64,000 nt of DNA from Puerhibacterium puerhi (GTDB lineage: Bacteria > Actinomycetota > Actinomycetes > Actinomycetales > Cellulomonadaceae), in the NCBI RefSeq assembly GCF_009846865.1, contig NZ_WUWN01000008.1, positions 62,001-126,000 of the forward strand, read 5' to 3'. The translations under genes and the position numbers were made by a program. Shown piece by piece: positions 48,057 through 56,759 of the stretch (position 1 is the first letter of the stretch; each line of letters begins with the position of its first letter). The notes beneath the pieces were generated by a model that was given only the letters and a program-made list of their open reading frames with translations, made no database searches and had not been told where the DNA came from.

Positions 48057-49799
48057 CTACGCCGCCTCGAGCTCGAGCTCGGTCGCCGGGCGCGGCCGGC
48101 TGATGAGGTAGCCCTGGGCGACGTCGCACCCCAGGTCCCGCAGCCGGTCGAGCTGGGCCGTGCGCTCCACCCCCTCGGCCACCACGGTCAGCCCGATGAT
48201 GTGCGCCGCCCTGATGACACCGGACAGCAGCTGGGCGTCGGCCTCGTCGGAGTCCACCCGCGCGACGATGCTCTGGTCGATCTTCAGGGTGGTCACGGGC
48301 AGGGCGCGCAGCCGCCCGAGCGAGGAGTAGCCGACGCCGAAGTCGTCCAGGTGCACCGCCACCCCGGCGGCCTGCAGCCGCTCGAGCTGCTCGACCGCCA
48401 GCGGCAGGTCGTGGATCGCCGCGGTCTCGGTGACCTCCACCTGCAGCAGGCGCGGCGGGATCCCGGCCTCCGCGGCGGCGCGCAGCACCTGCTCGGTCAG
48501 CCCCGGCTCGGCCAGCTGCACCGGCGAGACGTTGACGGACACCGCCCAGTCGCGGCCGTCGTCGTGCCACACCCGCGCCTGCGCGCACGCCGTGCGCAGC
48601 ACCCAGGCGCCGAGGGCGTGGATCTGCCCGGTGTGCTCGGCCAGCGGGATCACCTCGCCCGGCGAGACGGGCCCGAGCTCCTCGTCGGTCCAGCGCAGCA
48701 GCGCCTCGACGGCGTCCGTCCGACCGGTCCGCAGGACGAGCTTCGGCTGGTAGTGCAGCCGCAGGCCCTCACCGTGGGTCAGCGCGTGGTGCAGCCGGCG
48801 GCGCACGTGCGCCCGCCGGGTCGGCACGCCGGCCTCCTCGACGCGCCCCAGCCGCCCGACGCGCGCCTTGCCGGCGCGCTTGGCGCGGAACATCGCGGCG
48901 TCGGCGCGTTGCAGCAGCTCGTCCAGCACGCCGTAGACCGTCCCTTCGCCGGACAGCTCGGTGCCGACGGCGACGCCCACGCTGGCCGAGACCTGGACCC
49001 GGTGCTCGTCGACGGCGAACGGCTCCTGCGCGGCCCCGGCGACCCGGTCCGCCACCGCCGTGGCGGCCTCCTCGTCGACGTCGGTCAGCAGGACGGCGAA
49101 CTCGTCGCCGCCGAGCCGGCCGAGCAGGTCCTGCGGGCGCACGCAGCCCGCGAGGCGCTGGGCGAAAGCGACGAGCAGCTCGTCGCCGGCGCGGTGCCCG
49201 AGCGTGTCGTTGACCTCCTTGAACCCGTCGAGGTCGACGTACAGCACCGCGAGCCGGCCCCGGTCGGCGCCCGCGGCGAGCAGGCGCGTGCCGTGCTCGT
49301 CCACCATGCGCCGGTTCGGCAGACCGGTCAGGGGGTCGCGCATGGCGATCTCCTGGAACACCAGGCCGATCTCGCGGAAGATCGCCGCCACCGACGCCGC
49401 CCCCGTGGCGCCGTCGGCGTGCAGCACCAGCACGTCGTCGTCGCGCAGCGCCTCGCGCTGCGTCAGCAGCACGCCCGCGACGTCGCGCAGCGGCAGGTGC
49501 GCCTCGACGTGCAGGCCGTCCGGCTCGACGATGTCGCGCACGACGGCGCGGGCCAGCAGCGCACGGCCGTAGCCGAGGCGCCCGCTGAGGTGGCGCTCGA
49601 GGCTCGCGCGGGTGAGCAGCACCGGGGTGTCCAGCCCGACGACCGCGACCGCCCGCAGGGCGGGCTGCTCGCGGAAGGTGCGGCCGACGGCGGCGACGGG
49701 GTCGTCAGCGTGCACCTGCGGCACCGGCGTGCTGAGCTCGCCGATCGTGCGCTCGTGCTGGTCGGGTCCGCCGGGCGTCGACGGCGAGGGCGCGGTCAC
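48057..49799 (-). CDS. GGDEF-EAL protein with N-terminal CBS-like region
   Basis: 580 residues. N-terminal tandem of CBS-like motifs (about 25-140: LSTPVPQVHADDPVAAVGRTFREQ, IVEPDGLHVEAHLPLRDVAGVLLTQRE), a GGDEF domain (MRDPLTGLPNRRMVDEHG, intact RLGGDEFAV) and an EAL domain (DAVEALLRW, NVSPVQLAE, LDDFGVGYSSL, LKIDQSIV, VAEGVE). Both catalytic signatures look intact, so it may make and hydrolyse c-di-GMP. GTG start with GGGAGGGG. Soluble; no membrane helix. Confidence 0.9.
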   Translation of the reverse strand: MTAPSPSTPGGPDQHERTIGELSTPVPQVHADDPVAAVGRTFREQPALRAVAVVGLDTPVLLTRASLERHLSGRLGYGRALLARAVVRDIVEPDGLHVEAHLPLRDVAGVLLTQREALRDDDVLVLHADGATGAASVAAIFREIGLVFQEIAMRDPLTGLPNRRMVDEHGTRLLAAGADRGRLAVLYVDLDGFKEVNDTLGHRAGDELLVAFAQRLAGCVRPQDLLGRLGGDEFAVLLTDVDEEAATAVADRVAGAAQEPFAVDEHRVQVSASVGVAVGTELSGEGTVYGVLDELLQRADAAMFRAKRAGKARVGRLGRVEEAGVPTRRAHVRRRLHHALTHGEGLRLHYQPKLVLRTGRTDAVEALLRWTDEELGPVSPGEVIPLAEHTGQIHALGAWVLRTACAQARVWHDDGRDWAVSVNVSPVQLAEPGLTEQVLRAAAEAGIPPRLLQVEVTETAAIHDLPLAVEQLERLQAAGVAVHLDDFGVGYSSLGRLRALPVTTLKIDQSIVARVDSDEADAQLLSGVIRAAHIIGLTVVAEGVERTAQLDRLRDLGCDVAQGYLISRPRPATELELEAA

Positions 49800-49894
49800 G
49801 CCCCTCCCATCGGCAGGACCCGCGCGGCGTGGAGGCACCGGCCCGTGAACATCGGGCGTCGACGCGGTGACACGGGGGCCGCGCGGCCCCCGGC

Positions 49895-50767
49895 TCAGGG
49901 CTGGGCCAGGCCGGCCAGCCCGGCGAGCTTGTGCGGGTTGCGCATCACGTACAGCTCCTCGACCACGCCGTCGGCGACGGCGAGCTGGAAGGTGGCGACC
50001 ACCGTGCCGGCCTCGATCGCCACGGCACCCAGCTCGCCGTTGAGCACGGCGGCCACGACCCGCCCGCCGGGCCCGCGCGTGTCGCGCAGGCCGACCAGGA
50101 AGCGGGCGATCTTCTCCGCCCCGACGACGGGCCGGCGCGCCGCGGTGACCAGGCCGCCGCCGTCGACGGTGAGCACCGCCCCGGGCGCGAGCAGCTCGAG
50201 CAGGCCGTCGATGTCCCCCTCGCCCGCCGCGGCGAGGAACCGCTGCACGGTGCCGGCGTGCTGGGCCGGGTCGACGGCGAACCGCTCGCGGCGTTCCTGG
50301 ACGCGCTGGCGCGCCCGGTGCACCGCCTGGCGCACCGCCGCCTCCTGGGAGTCGACCACCCGGGCGATCTCCGCGTAGGAGAAGCCGAAGACCTCCCGCA
50401 GCGCGTAGCAGACCCGCTCGTGCTCCGCGAGCGTCTGCAGCAGCACCAGCAGCGCCGCCGAGACGGCGTCGGCCTCCACGGCCCGGTCCTCGGGCCCCGC
50501 TGCGCCCCCGCCGGGCAGCGGCTCCGGCAGCCACGGGCCGACGTACTCGACGCGCCGACGCTCGCTCGAGCGCAGGATGTCCAGCGCGCGGTTGGTCGCG
50601 GCGCGCGCGAGGTAGGCACGCGGCTCGTCCACGTCGCCGGGGCGCGTCACCCAGCGCTCGTAGACGTCCTGCACGACGTCGTCCGCGTCGGCCACCGAGC
50701 CGAGCAGGTCGTAGGCGATCGTGAAGACCAGCCCGCGGTGGCGCAGGAAGACGTCGTCGTCGCTCAT
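49895..50767 (-). CDS. SigJ-like sigma factor with C-terminal SnoaL-like domain
   Basis: 290 residues. Sigma-70 region 2 (about 8-75, VFTIAYDLLGSVADADDVVQDVYERW), region 4 (about 115-170, LAEHERVCYALREVFGFSYAEIARVVDSQEAAVRQAVHRAR) and a SnoaL-like C-terminal domain (about 185-285), the ECF41/SigJ architecture. In such factors the SnoaL part controls activity and no separate anti-sigma exists. ATG overlaps the stop of the upstream FAD oxidoreductase, the usual ECF41 neighbour type. Confidence 0.88.
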   Translation of the reverse strand: MSDDDVFLRHRGLVFTIAYDLLGSVADADDVVQDVYERWVTRPGDVDEPRAYLARAATNRALDILRSSERRRVEYVGPWLPEPLPGGGAAGPEDRAVEADAVSAALLVLLQTLAEHERVCYALREVFGFSYAEIARVVDSQEAAVRQAVHRARQRVQERRERFAVDPAQHAGTVQRFLAAAGEGDIDGLLELLAPGAVLTVDGGGLVTAARRPVVGAEKIARFLVGLRDTRGPGGRVVAAVLNGELGAVAIEAGTVVATFQLAVADGVVEELYVMRNPHKLAGLAGLAQP

Positions 50768-51876
50768 CGGCGTGCGAGCTCCCGCGGGCCTGCCGCCCAC
50801 CGGAACGAACCGGGGCGGCGCGCCTCGCCGGCCAGGGACCACAGCGTCGAGCGGCAGACGAGCTCCTTGACGGCGGCGGCGGGCCGGCCGCGCAGGCGCA
50901 CGGAGCGGGCGGAGTCGTCGGGGCGCACGAGCTGGATGATGCCATCACCGCGCCCCAGGCTCACGCACTGCAGCACGAACCCGGCGTCGAGCCGCTGCGG
51001 CGGGCGCCCGGCGACCATGGCCAGCACGACGTCGGCAGCGTGCGCACCGAGCGGCAGCGCCATGGCGCACCCCATCCGCAGGTGCGCGCCCGCCGGACCG
51101 GTGACGTGGACGCCGTCGCCCGCGCCGACGACGTACGGGTAGCCGGGCACGCGCAGGTCCCCGCCCACCAGCAGGCGACCGGCGTCGTCCACCGGCAGGC
51201 CGCTGTCGGCGGCGAGCGTCGCGCCGGTGAACCCCACGGTGCGGAGCGTGAGGTCCACGGGCGGGAGCGTGCGCTCGTCGTGGTGCACCGTCACGCCGAG
51301 GCGGCGCAGGCGCGCCTCGGCCACCTGTCCCCCGCGCGGCCCGAGCACGCGGCCGACGCCGTCGCGGGCGAGCAGGTGCACGGCCAGGTCGGCCCGGCGC
51401 TGGCGCAGCTCCGCGGCCAGCTCGATCCCGGTGTGCCCGGCGCCGCGCACCAGCACCGCCGCGCCGGGCGGCAGGGCGGCGACGGCCGCGTGCGCCCGCG
51501 CCGCGGGCTCGGCGGTGCCGATCTCGAGCTCCTCGGCCGCGCCCTGGGTCGCGCCCCGCCCCACCGACCCCGCGGCGTACACGAGGTGGTCGAAGCCGAG
51601 CTCGCGGTCGGCCAGCACGAGCCGGCGCCCGTCGGCGTCGATCCGCACGGCGCGGCCGACCTCGAGCCGCACCCCCGGGTGCAGCAGCCTCGCGTACGGC
51701 ACCGTCGGCAGCGCTCGCGTGCCCGCCGCGTGCTCGTGCAGCCGGATGCGCTCGACGAACTCGGGCCGGTCGTTGACCAGCACCACCTCGAGCGCCCCGG
51801 TCGAGCGTCCCGCCAGGCGGTTGGCCGCCATCACCCCGGCGTAGCCACCGCCCACCACCACGACCTGCAGCGTCAT
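50764..51876 (-). CDS. FAD-dependent pyridine-nucleotide oxidoreductase, ECF41 partner
   Basis: 370 residues, RBS AGGAGGAG. Rossmann FAD motif VVVGGGYAGVMAANRLAG (6-23), second dinucleotide motif VLVRGAGHTGIELAAEL (about 145-161), and VVGAGDG late in the protein. It is of the NDH2-like (type II NADH dehydrogenase / FIST) fold. ECF41 sigma genes are commonly paired with oxidoreductases of this kind, probably as their targets. Substrate unknown. The last 60 residues (LVRPDDSARSVRLRGRPAAAVKELVCRST) resemble other members. Confidence 0.85.
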   Translation of the reverse strand: MTLQVVVVGGGYAGVMAANRLAGRSTGALEVVLVNDRPEFVERIRLHEHAAGTRALPTVPYARLLHPGVRLEVGRAVRIDADGRRLVLADRELGFDHLVYAAGSVGRGATQGAAEELEIGTAEPAARAHAAVAALPPGAAVLVRGAGHTGIELAAELRQRRADLAVHLLARDGVGRVLGPRGGQVAEARLRRLGVTVHHDERTLPPVDLTLRTVGFTGATLAADSGLPVDDAGRLLVGGDLRVPGYPYVVGAGDGVHVTGPAGAHLRMGCAMALPLGAHAADVVLAMVAGRPPQRLDAGFVLQCVSLGRGDGIIQLVRPDDSARSVRLRGRPAAAVKELVCRSTLWSLAGEARRPGSFRWAAGPRELARR

Positions 51877-52085
51877 GACTCCTCCTCGGTCCGACCTTCT
51901 CGTGCACGAGACGGGCCAGACCGCCGATCCGTGACAGTGATCCGCGCCACAGCCGCCTGGGGTGCGGGCCCGGCGGCCGAGGGGACCGCGCCCAGATGCG
52001 ACCGGCGCCCGCGCCTGGCGACCATGGGTGGGCACCGGCCGTCGAGGGCCGGTGACCGACCCAGCCACCGACGGAAGGACCCATC

Positions 52086-52268
52086 GTGGGGATCGACGAC
52101 CTGAAGAACAAGGCCTCGGACGCGCTGAACAGCGACAAGGGCGAGAAGGCGTCGGACGCCGGCCTGGACAAGGCGGGCGACGCGGCGTCGAAGGCCACCG
52201 GCGGCAAGCACGACGAGCAGATCGACAAGGGCATCGACCAGGCCGACGAGCGCATCGGCCGGGAGTGA
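52086..52268 (+). CDS. MT0933-like antitoxin family small protein
   Basis: 60 residues from GTG with GGAAGG seven bases ahead. Highly charged, Lys/Asp/Gly-rich: MGIDDLKNKASDAL ... KHDEQIDKGIDQADERI, the pattern of the MT0933/Rv0909-type antitoxin family (also reminiscent of CsbD). No toxin gene adjoins it. The family is often orphan; a stress-protective role is as likely as an antitoxin role. A strong hairpin follows. Confidence 0.8.
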   Translation: MGIDDLKNKASDALNSDKGEKASDAGLDKAGDAASKATGGKHDEQIDKGIDQADERIGRE

Positions 52269-52290
52269 CGGCGGCCGTCGCCGCCTGACC

Positions 52291-52326
52291 GACGAGGGCC
52301 CGGACCGACCGGTCCGGGCCCTCGTC
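52291..52326 (+). terminator. Terminator hairpin after the MT0933-like gene
   Basis: Perfect 16-bp arms (52291-52306, GACGAGGGCCCGGACC, and 52311-52326) with a 4-nt loop. It may also serve the convergent secreted-protein gene. Confidence 0.75.
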
Positions 52327-52381
52327 GCGCGTGGTGGCCGCGCGTCCTGCGGCTGCCGCCGGCCGTTGCCGCCGGCCGCGA

Positions 52382-53038
52382 TCAGCGCCGCTCGGGGGTG
52401 TCGCCGTACACCCTGCACGAGCTGTCCGAGAGCGGGCCGGCGCTGACCACGTAGTCCCGCGCCGGGTCGACGACCACCGTCGCGATCCGGGAGATGCTCG
52501 ACATGCAGGCGTCCGAGCGGGACCGGGCCTCCCGCGCCCCGCCCACCCACACGTCCAGCCATGTCGACGCGCCCTTCGGGTAGCCGGTGTGGCAGGGCCC
52601 GTCCTGCGGTCGGGAGCCGTCGCCGCACGTGTCCTCGACCACGAGGTAGCGCCGGAGGCTCGGGACGTAGAACCTCGTCCCGGGCGCCCAGTCCAGGGCG
52701 TCCCTGCCGTGCGCCCGCGAGTGCCCGACCGCGACGGTGATGGGGTCGGCGTAGGTGCCCTTCCCGCCCGCGCGACGGTGGACGACCGGGTGCGAGATCG
52801 CGTCGGACCGCGGCGGGGTGTTGTCGAAGTAGGAGTAGCCGGTGACGTACGCGGTGATGGTGCGCTCGTCGGCCTCGGTGGGGCCGTCTGTGAGCGCGTC
52901 GACCACCAGGAGCGCGGCGACCAGGACCAGCGCGGCGGGCACGAGGATCGCCAGACGCCTCCGCACGGACCGGGCGGACGCCGCTCCCCTGCTTCCGGCG
53001 CGCCCGGTCCTCCGGTGGGTGGGTGCCTGCCCGAGCAC
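52382..53038 (-). CDS. Secreted or membrane-anchored protein with 3D/DPBB-like fold
   Basis: 218 residues. One N-terminal membrane helix (about 30-50), then an extracytoplasmic domain with TITAYVTGYSYFDNTPPRS, ADPITVAVGHS, APGTRFYVPSLRRYLVVEDTCG and TWLDVWVGG. This order resembles double-psi beta-barrel (3D/RlpA-like) domains, with conserved Cys pairs; the assignment is tentative. Start: GTG 53044 would be only two bases after TAGACT (minus strand 53052-53047), whereas the GTG at 53038 lies eight bases after it, so 53038 is chosen as leaderless start. Confidence 0.6.
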   Translation of the reverse strand: MLGQAPTHRRTGRAGSRGAASARSVRRRLAILVPAALVLVAALLVVDALTDGPTEADERTITAYVTGYSYFDNTPPRSDAISHPVVHRRAGGKGTYADPITVAVGHSRAHGRDALDWAPGTRFYVPSLRRYLVVEDTCGDGSRPQDGPCHTGYPKGASTWLDVWVGGAREARSRSDACMSSISRIATVVVDPARDYVVSAGPLSDSSCRVYGDTPERR

Positions 53039-53105
53039 GGTCACCGAGTCTACGCCGGGGGCCTGGGCCGCCCCGGGGCAGTTCGCCCGGGGCGCGGCAC
53101 CCGCG

Positions 53106-53579
53106 CTACGAGCGGGCGGCAGGCCGCGCCCGCAGCACGCGGCGCATCACGAAGAAGTTGACCAGCCCCATCAGCCCGTTGACCGCGTAGACGAGGACGA
53201 CGTCCTCGAGGCGGGTGGGGTGCGCCACCACGTGCTGCCACACGGTCAGGGCCAGGGTGCTGACAGCGATCCCCAGGACCGCGGTCCCGCCGCCGGCGAC
53301 CTGGCTGCGCTGCCAGGAGGCGGTCCGGGCGGCGCGGAAGGTGAACCGCCGGTGCAGCGCGCTCGCGACGACTGTCGACAGCGCGGTCCCGGCGAGGTGC
53401 GCCACCTGCACCGGGATGGCCGAGACCACCCCGAGCGCGGCGACGACGAGCCCGTAGACGATACTCGAGGCGGCACCGGTCGCGCCGAACCGCCAGCCGG
53501 CGCCTCGGGCACGGGGCGCCCCGGCCACGTCCGGGCGCGGACCGACGTCCGCAGTCACCACAGAAACCTGGTCGCTCAC
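53106..53579 (-). CDS. GtrA family membrane protein
   Basis: 157 residues with four membrane helices in GtrA order: WRFGATGAASSIVYGLVVAAL, VQVAHLAGTALSTVVASALHRRFTF (the GtrA N-R-x-W/F-TF motif), VLGIAVSTLALTV and LMGLVNFFVMRRVLR. The family is linked to flipping of prenyl-linked sugars for cell-surface polysaccharides. GTG 53579 has GAGGG closely upstream; the longer frame adds a polar leader that does not resemble the family. Confidence 0.85.
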   Translation of the reverse strand: MSDQVSVVTADVGPRPDVAGAPRARGAGWRFGATGAASSIVYGLVVAALGVVSAIPVQVAHLAGTALSTVVASALHRRFTFRAARTASWQRSQVAGGGTAVLGIAVSTLALTVWQHVVAHPTRLEDVVLVYAVNGLMGLVNFFVMRRVLRARPAARS

Positions 53580-53939
53580 AGTCCCTCTCGGATCGTCCGC
53601 GTGCACGATCGTCGGCCTCGCCAGTCGGTGTCGCTGCCGGTCCGGCTCGTTCCCGAGCACCTGGGCATCCTCCGACGCCGCTCCCGACGGGAGCACGGCG
53701 CGCAGACAGCAGCGATCACTCTAACGGCTCAGGATCCCCGGTATTCCGGCGTTCCTCGGCCCTGGACCGTGACGTGAGCCTCACCGGGCACGGTCTGCGG
53801 CACAGCGCGGACGAGGCGGTCGCGCCGGTGCGGGAGGTGCGCGCCGAGCGGTCCTGGCGGTCCTGGCGGCCAGGCCGGGCGGCGGTCCACCTGCTACGGG
53901 GGAGGGCAGGGAGCCGTCCGACCGGCAGAATCACCGTGG

Positions 53940-56300
53940 ATGAGGTGGCTCGACCGGGCGCGACGACACGACCGCAACCTGGCGGCGCTGCGTCGGGCCG
54001 CCCGGGGCGCGCTGGTGATGCCGCTGGCGCTCTACCTCGGGTTGGAGGTCGTCGGCGACGAGTACCTCGGGCTGTTCGCGGTGTTCGGCTCGTTCGCCGT
54101 GCTGCTCCTGGCCGACTTCACCGGGCCGATGCCGCAGCGGCTGCAGGCCCAGGCAGCGCTCGGGGCGGCCGGCGTCGGTCTGGTGTGTCTCGGGACGCTG
54201 ACCTCCGCGCACCCCTGGCTGGCGGCGCTCGGGATGCTGGCCGTGGGCCTGCCGATCCTCTTCGCCGGCGTGGTCAGCTCGCTCCTCGCGAGCGCGACCC
54301 CGGCGCTGCTGCTGGCCTACGTCCTGCCGGCCTGCCTGCCGGCGTCAGCGAGCGCGATACCGGAGCGGATCGCAGGCTGGGGCCTCGCGGCCGTGCTCGG
54401 CCTGCTCGCGGTCGGGCTGCTGTGGCCGACGCCGACCACCGACCCGCTGCGCGAGCCCGTGGCCCGCTGCCTGCGGCTGATGGCGGCGGGGCTCCGGGCT
54501 GAGGTCGCCTTCGCCGCGGGCGGGCCGGGCGCACCCAGCCTCGCACAGCGGGAGCGGGCGGTCGCTGCCTCGGACGCGGCGGCCGAGCAGCTGCGGACGA
54601 CCTACCTCGCCGCGCCGTACCGGCCGACCACGCTCGACACCGTCGACCGCACCGTGGTGCGGCTGGCCGACGAGGTCGAGTGGTTGGCCCAGGTGGTGCA
54701 GCACGGGCGGCCCGCCGCCACGGTCGCCCATCACGTGGCCCCGGAGGCCAGCGCGGTCGTGCTCGCCGCCGCCGACGTGCTGGACCTGGCCGCCCGGGTG
54801 CTGCACGACCCCGGGGCCGGCAGCCGCGACCTCGAGGCCCGGGTCGCGGTGCTGCGCACCGCCACCGAGACCCTCGACGACCACGTCGCGAGCGCCCTGG
54901 TGGCCGGGCGCGGCGACGGCCGCGCCCGCGACGACGCCGACGCCGTCACGCTCACCGCGCTCGACCCGACGTTCCGCTCCCACGAGCTCGCGTTCGGCGC
55001 CCGCCGGCTCGCGACGAATGTCGTGCTGACCTCCGCCGCGTGGCGGCGGACCTGGACCGACCGGCTCCTGGGCCGCCAGCCCGCCGGGATCCCGTCCGGC
55101 TGGGCGGCGGCGGTCCAGCGCGGCTCGGCGCACCTGCGGCTGCGCTCGGTCTGGCTGCAGAACAGCGTGCGCGGCGCGGTCGGGCTCGCGCTCGCGGTGT
55201 TCGTCGCGGACAGCTCGGGCATCCAGCACGCGTTCTGGGTCGTGCTGGGCACGCTGTCGGTGCTGCGCTCCAACGCCCTCAGCACCGGGCAGCAGGCGCT
55301 GCGGAGCCTGCTCGGCACCGCCGTCGGGTTCGGGGTCGGCGGCCTGCTGGTCCACGTGATCGGGACCGACGAGCCAGTGCTCTGGGCGGCGTTCCCGCTC
55401 GCGGTGCTGGTGGCGGGCTTCCTGCCGGCGGCGGTCTCCTTCGCGGCCGGGCAGGCCGCGTTCACGGTCCTGGTGATGATCCTGTTCAACCTGCTCCAGC
55501 CGGCCGGCTGGCAGGTCGGGCTGGTGCGGGTCGAGGACGTCGCGCTCGGCTGCGGCGTCAGCCTGCTCGTCGGTCTGCTGTTCTGGCCGCGGGGCGCCGG
55601 GGCCGAGCTGCGTCGCGCGATCGCCGGGGCGTACGCCGACAGCATCCGCTACCTCGCTGCCGCCGTCGGCTACGGGATGGCCTGCGGCGAGCGCGGGCCG
55701 GCCGCGGCCCCACCGCCCGCGACCGACGCCGCCGCGGCGTCCGCGGCGTCGCGCCGCCTCGACGACGCCTACCGCACCTACCTCACCGAGCGCGGCGTCA
55801 AGCCGTCCTCCCTGGCGAGCGTGACGAGCCTGGTCAACGGCGTGGTGGGCGTGCGGCTGGTCGCCGACGCCGTCGTCGCGCTCTGGCAGCGCGACGGCTC
55901 GACCCCGGCGCCCCGACCGGCGGCCCGGCGCGACATCGACGACGCCGCGCACCGGTTGGTCGGCTGGTACGACGCCCTGGCCCGCAGCCTGGTCAGCGAC
56001 CGCACCGTCCCCGACCCCCTGGTCCACGCCGCGCCCCCCGAGGCGCTGGTGGACGCGCTGCGCGGCGACCTGACCGGCGAGGACCCCGGCCGCACCGCCA
56101 CCGCGGCCCGACTGGTCTGGACCCACGACTACCTCGACGCGATGCGCCGCCACCAGCGCGCGCTGGTCGAGCCGGCCCGCGAGGCGCAGCAGGCGGCCGC
56201 CGGCCGGGACGAGCAACGGTTCGGCTGGCTGCTGCCGCGCGAGCGCGGGGGCGTGGAGTCGGGACACGGGACCACGCCGTCGGACGGCGGGACTGGCTGA
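53940..56300 (+). CDS. FUSC family membrane protein, large
   Basis: 786 residues. Two membrane blocks of about five to six helices (about 20-160 and 405-560) with a soluble helical domain between (about 175-380) and a long C-terminal soluble part. The second block carries the FUSC_2 pattern: VRGAVGLALAVFVADSSGIQHAFWVVLGTLSVLRSNALSTGQ, FLPAAVSFAAGQAAFTVLV. It likely exports aromatic or other small acids; no partner genes. The ATG follows CAGAAT by about eight bases, so the mRNA may be leaderless. Longer than the FUSC at the left edge. Confidence 0.85.
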   Translation: MRWLDRARRHDRNLAALRRAARGALVMPLALYLGLEVVGDEYLGLFAVFGSFAVLLLADFTGPMPQRLQAQAALGAAGVGLVCLGTLTSAHPWLAALGMLAVGLPILFAGVVSSLLASATPALLLAYVLPACLPASASAIPERIAGWGLAAVLGLLAVGLLWPTPTTDPLREPVARCLRLMAAGLRAEVAFAAGGPGAPSLAQRERAVAASDAAAEQLRTTYLAAPYRPTTLDTVDRTVVRLADEVEWLAQVVQHGRPAATVAHHVAPEASAVVLAAADVLDLAARVLHDPGAGSRDLEARVAVLRTATETLDDHVASALVAGRGDGRARDDADAVTLTALDPTFRSHELAFGARRLATNVVLTSAAWRRTWTDRLLGRQPAGIPSGWAAAVQRGSAHLRLRSVWLQNSVRGAVGLALAVFVADSSGIQHAFWVVLGTLSVLRSNALSTGQQALRSLLGTAVGFGVGGLLVHVIGTDEPVLWAAFPLAVLVAGFLPAAVSFAAGQAAFTVLVMILFNLLQPAGWQVGLVRVEDVALGCGVSLLVGLLFWPRGAGAELRRAIAGAYADSIRYLAAAVGYGMACGERGPAAAPPPATDAAAASAASRRLDDAYRTYLTERGVKPSSLASVTSLVNGVVGVRLVADAVVALWQRDGSTPAPRPAARRDIDDAAHRLVGWYDALARSLVSDRTVPDPLVHAAPPEALVDALRGDLTGEDPGRTATAARLVWTHDYLDAMRRHQRALVEPAREAQQAAAGRDEQRFGWLLPRERGGVESGHGTTPSDGGTG

Positions 56301-56371
56301 GCACCGCCGCGTCCCGGGCCACGCGAGCTGAGACACCTTCCGCGCCACAGGCGTCTGACCTGTGCAGACAC

Positions 56372-56409
56372 GACGAAGGCCCCCAGGGTGATCCCTGGGG
56401 GCCTTCGTC
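56372..56409. terminator. Strong bidirectional terminator between FUSC and tRNA-fMet
   Basis: Perfect 17-bp arms (56372-56388, GACGAAGGCCCCCAGGG, and 56393-56409) with a 4-nt loop, between a plus-strand gene and a minus-strand tRNA that converge on it. Confidence 0.85.
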
Positions 56410-56433
56410 CGGACCTGCTCTCGCAGTTCCGCG

Positions 56434-56510
56434 TGGTAGCGGGGGCAGGATTTGAACCTGCGACCTCTGGGTTATGAGCCCAGCGAGCTACCGAGCTGCT
56501 CCACCCCGCG
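56434..56510 (-). tRNA. Initiator tRNA-Met (CAT)
   Basis: 77 nt with encoded CCA. Anticodon stem-loop CTGGG-CTCATAA-CCCAG gives anticodon CAT and the three G:C pairs of an initiator tRNA. The first base C1 faces T72 and does not pair, another initiator mark. T arm GGTTCAAATCC and D arm AGCTCGGTAGCT are complete. It stands alone. Confidence 0.97.
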
Positions 56511-56522
56511 TCGACTCCCTGA

Positions 56523-56552
56523 ACATTACGCGACCGGGGCGCCCGACGCCAA
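56523..56552 (-). promoter_or_regulatory. Promoter of the tRNA-fMet gene
   Basis: Minus strand: TTGGCG (-35, 56552-56547), 18-bp spacer, TAATGT (-10, 56528-56523), about 13 bases ahead of the tRNA 5' end. This is one of the best sigma-70-type promoters in the window. Confidence 0.65.
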
Positions 56553-56580
56553 ATCGGGCATCTGTGACGCCGGACACCCC

Positions 56581-56631
56581 TGCCCGGACGCCCTGCCCGG
56601 ACGCCCTGCCCGGACGCCCTGCCCGGACGCC
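56581..56631. repeat. 13-bp tandem repeat upstream of tRNA-fMet
   Basis: TGCCCGGACGCCC in three full copies plus a fourth lacking one base (56581-56631), lying between the tRNA promoter and the UPF0182 stop. No gene is seen in 56553-56759. Confidence 0.75.
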
Positions 56632-56759
56632 GGCCGCCGCTCCCCCGGCACAGTCCCCGGCGCCGCCCCTGAGGCACCCCGGACGCGCCGCGGGGCGGCC
56701 CCTGGTGGGACCGCCCCGTGGTGCTGGCCGTGCCGGCGAGCCGCCGGCCGGCGGCGACG

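Noticed and set aside
46092-50378. 1428-codon open frame on the plus strand
   Set aside because: Antisense shadow of four well-supported minus-strand genes.
52086-52268. Complete toxin-antitoxin pair
   Set aside because: Only the antitoxin-like gene is found; neighbours are an oxidoreductase and a secreted protein.
53716-53934. 72-codon open frame on the minus strand between GtrA and FUSC
   Set aside because: No recognisable features, Arg/Ser-rich composition and no ribosome site.
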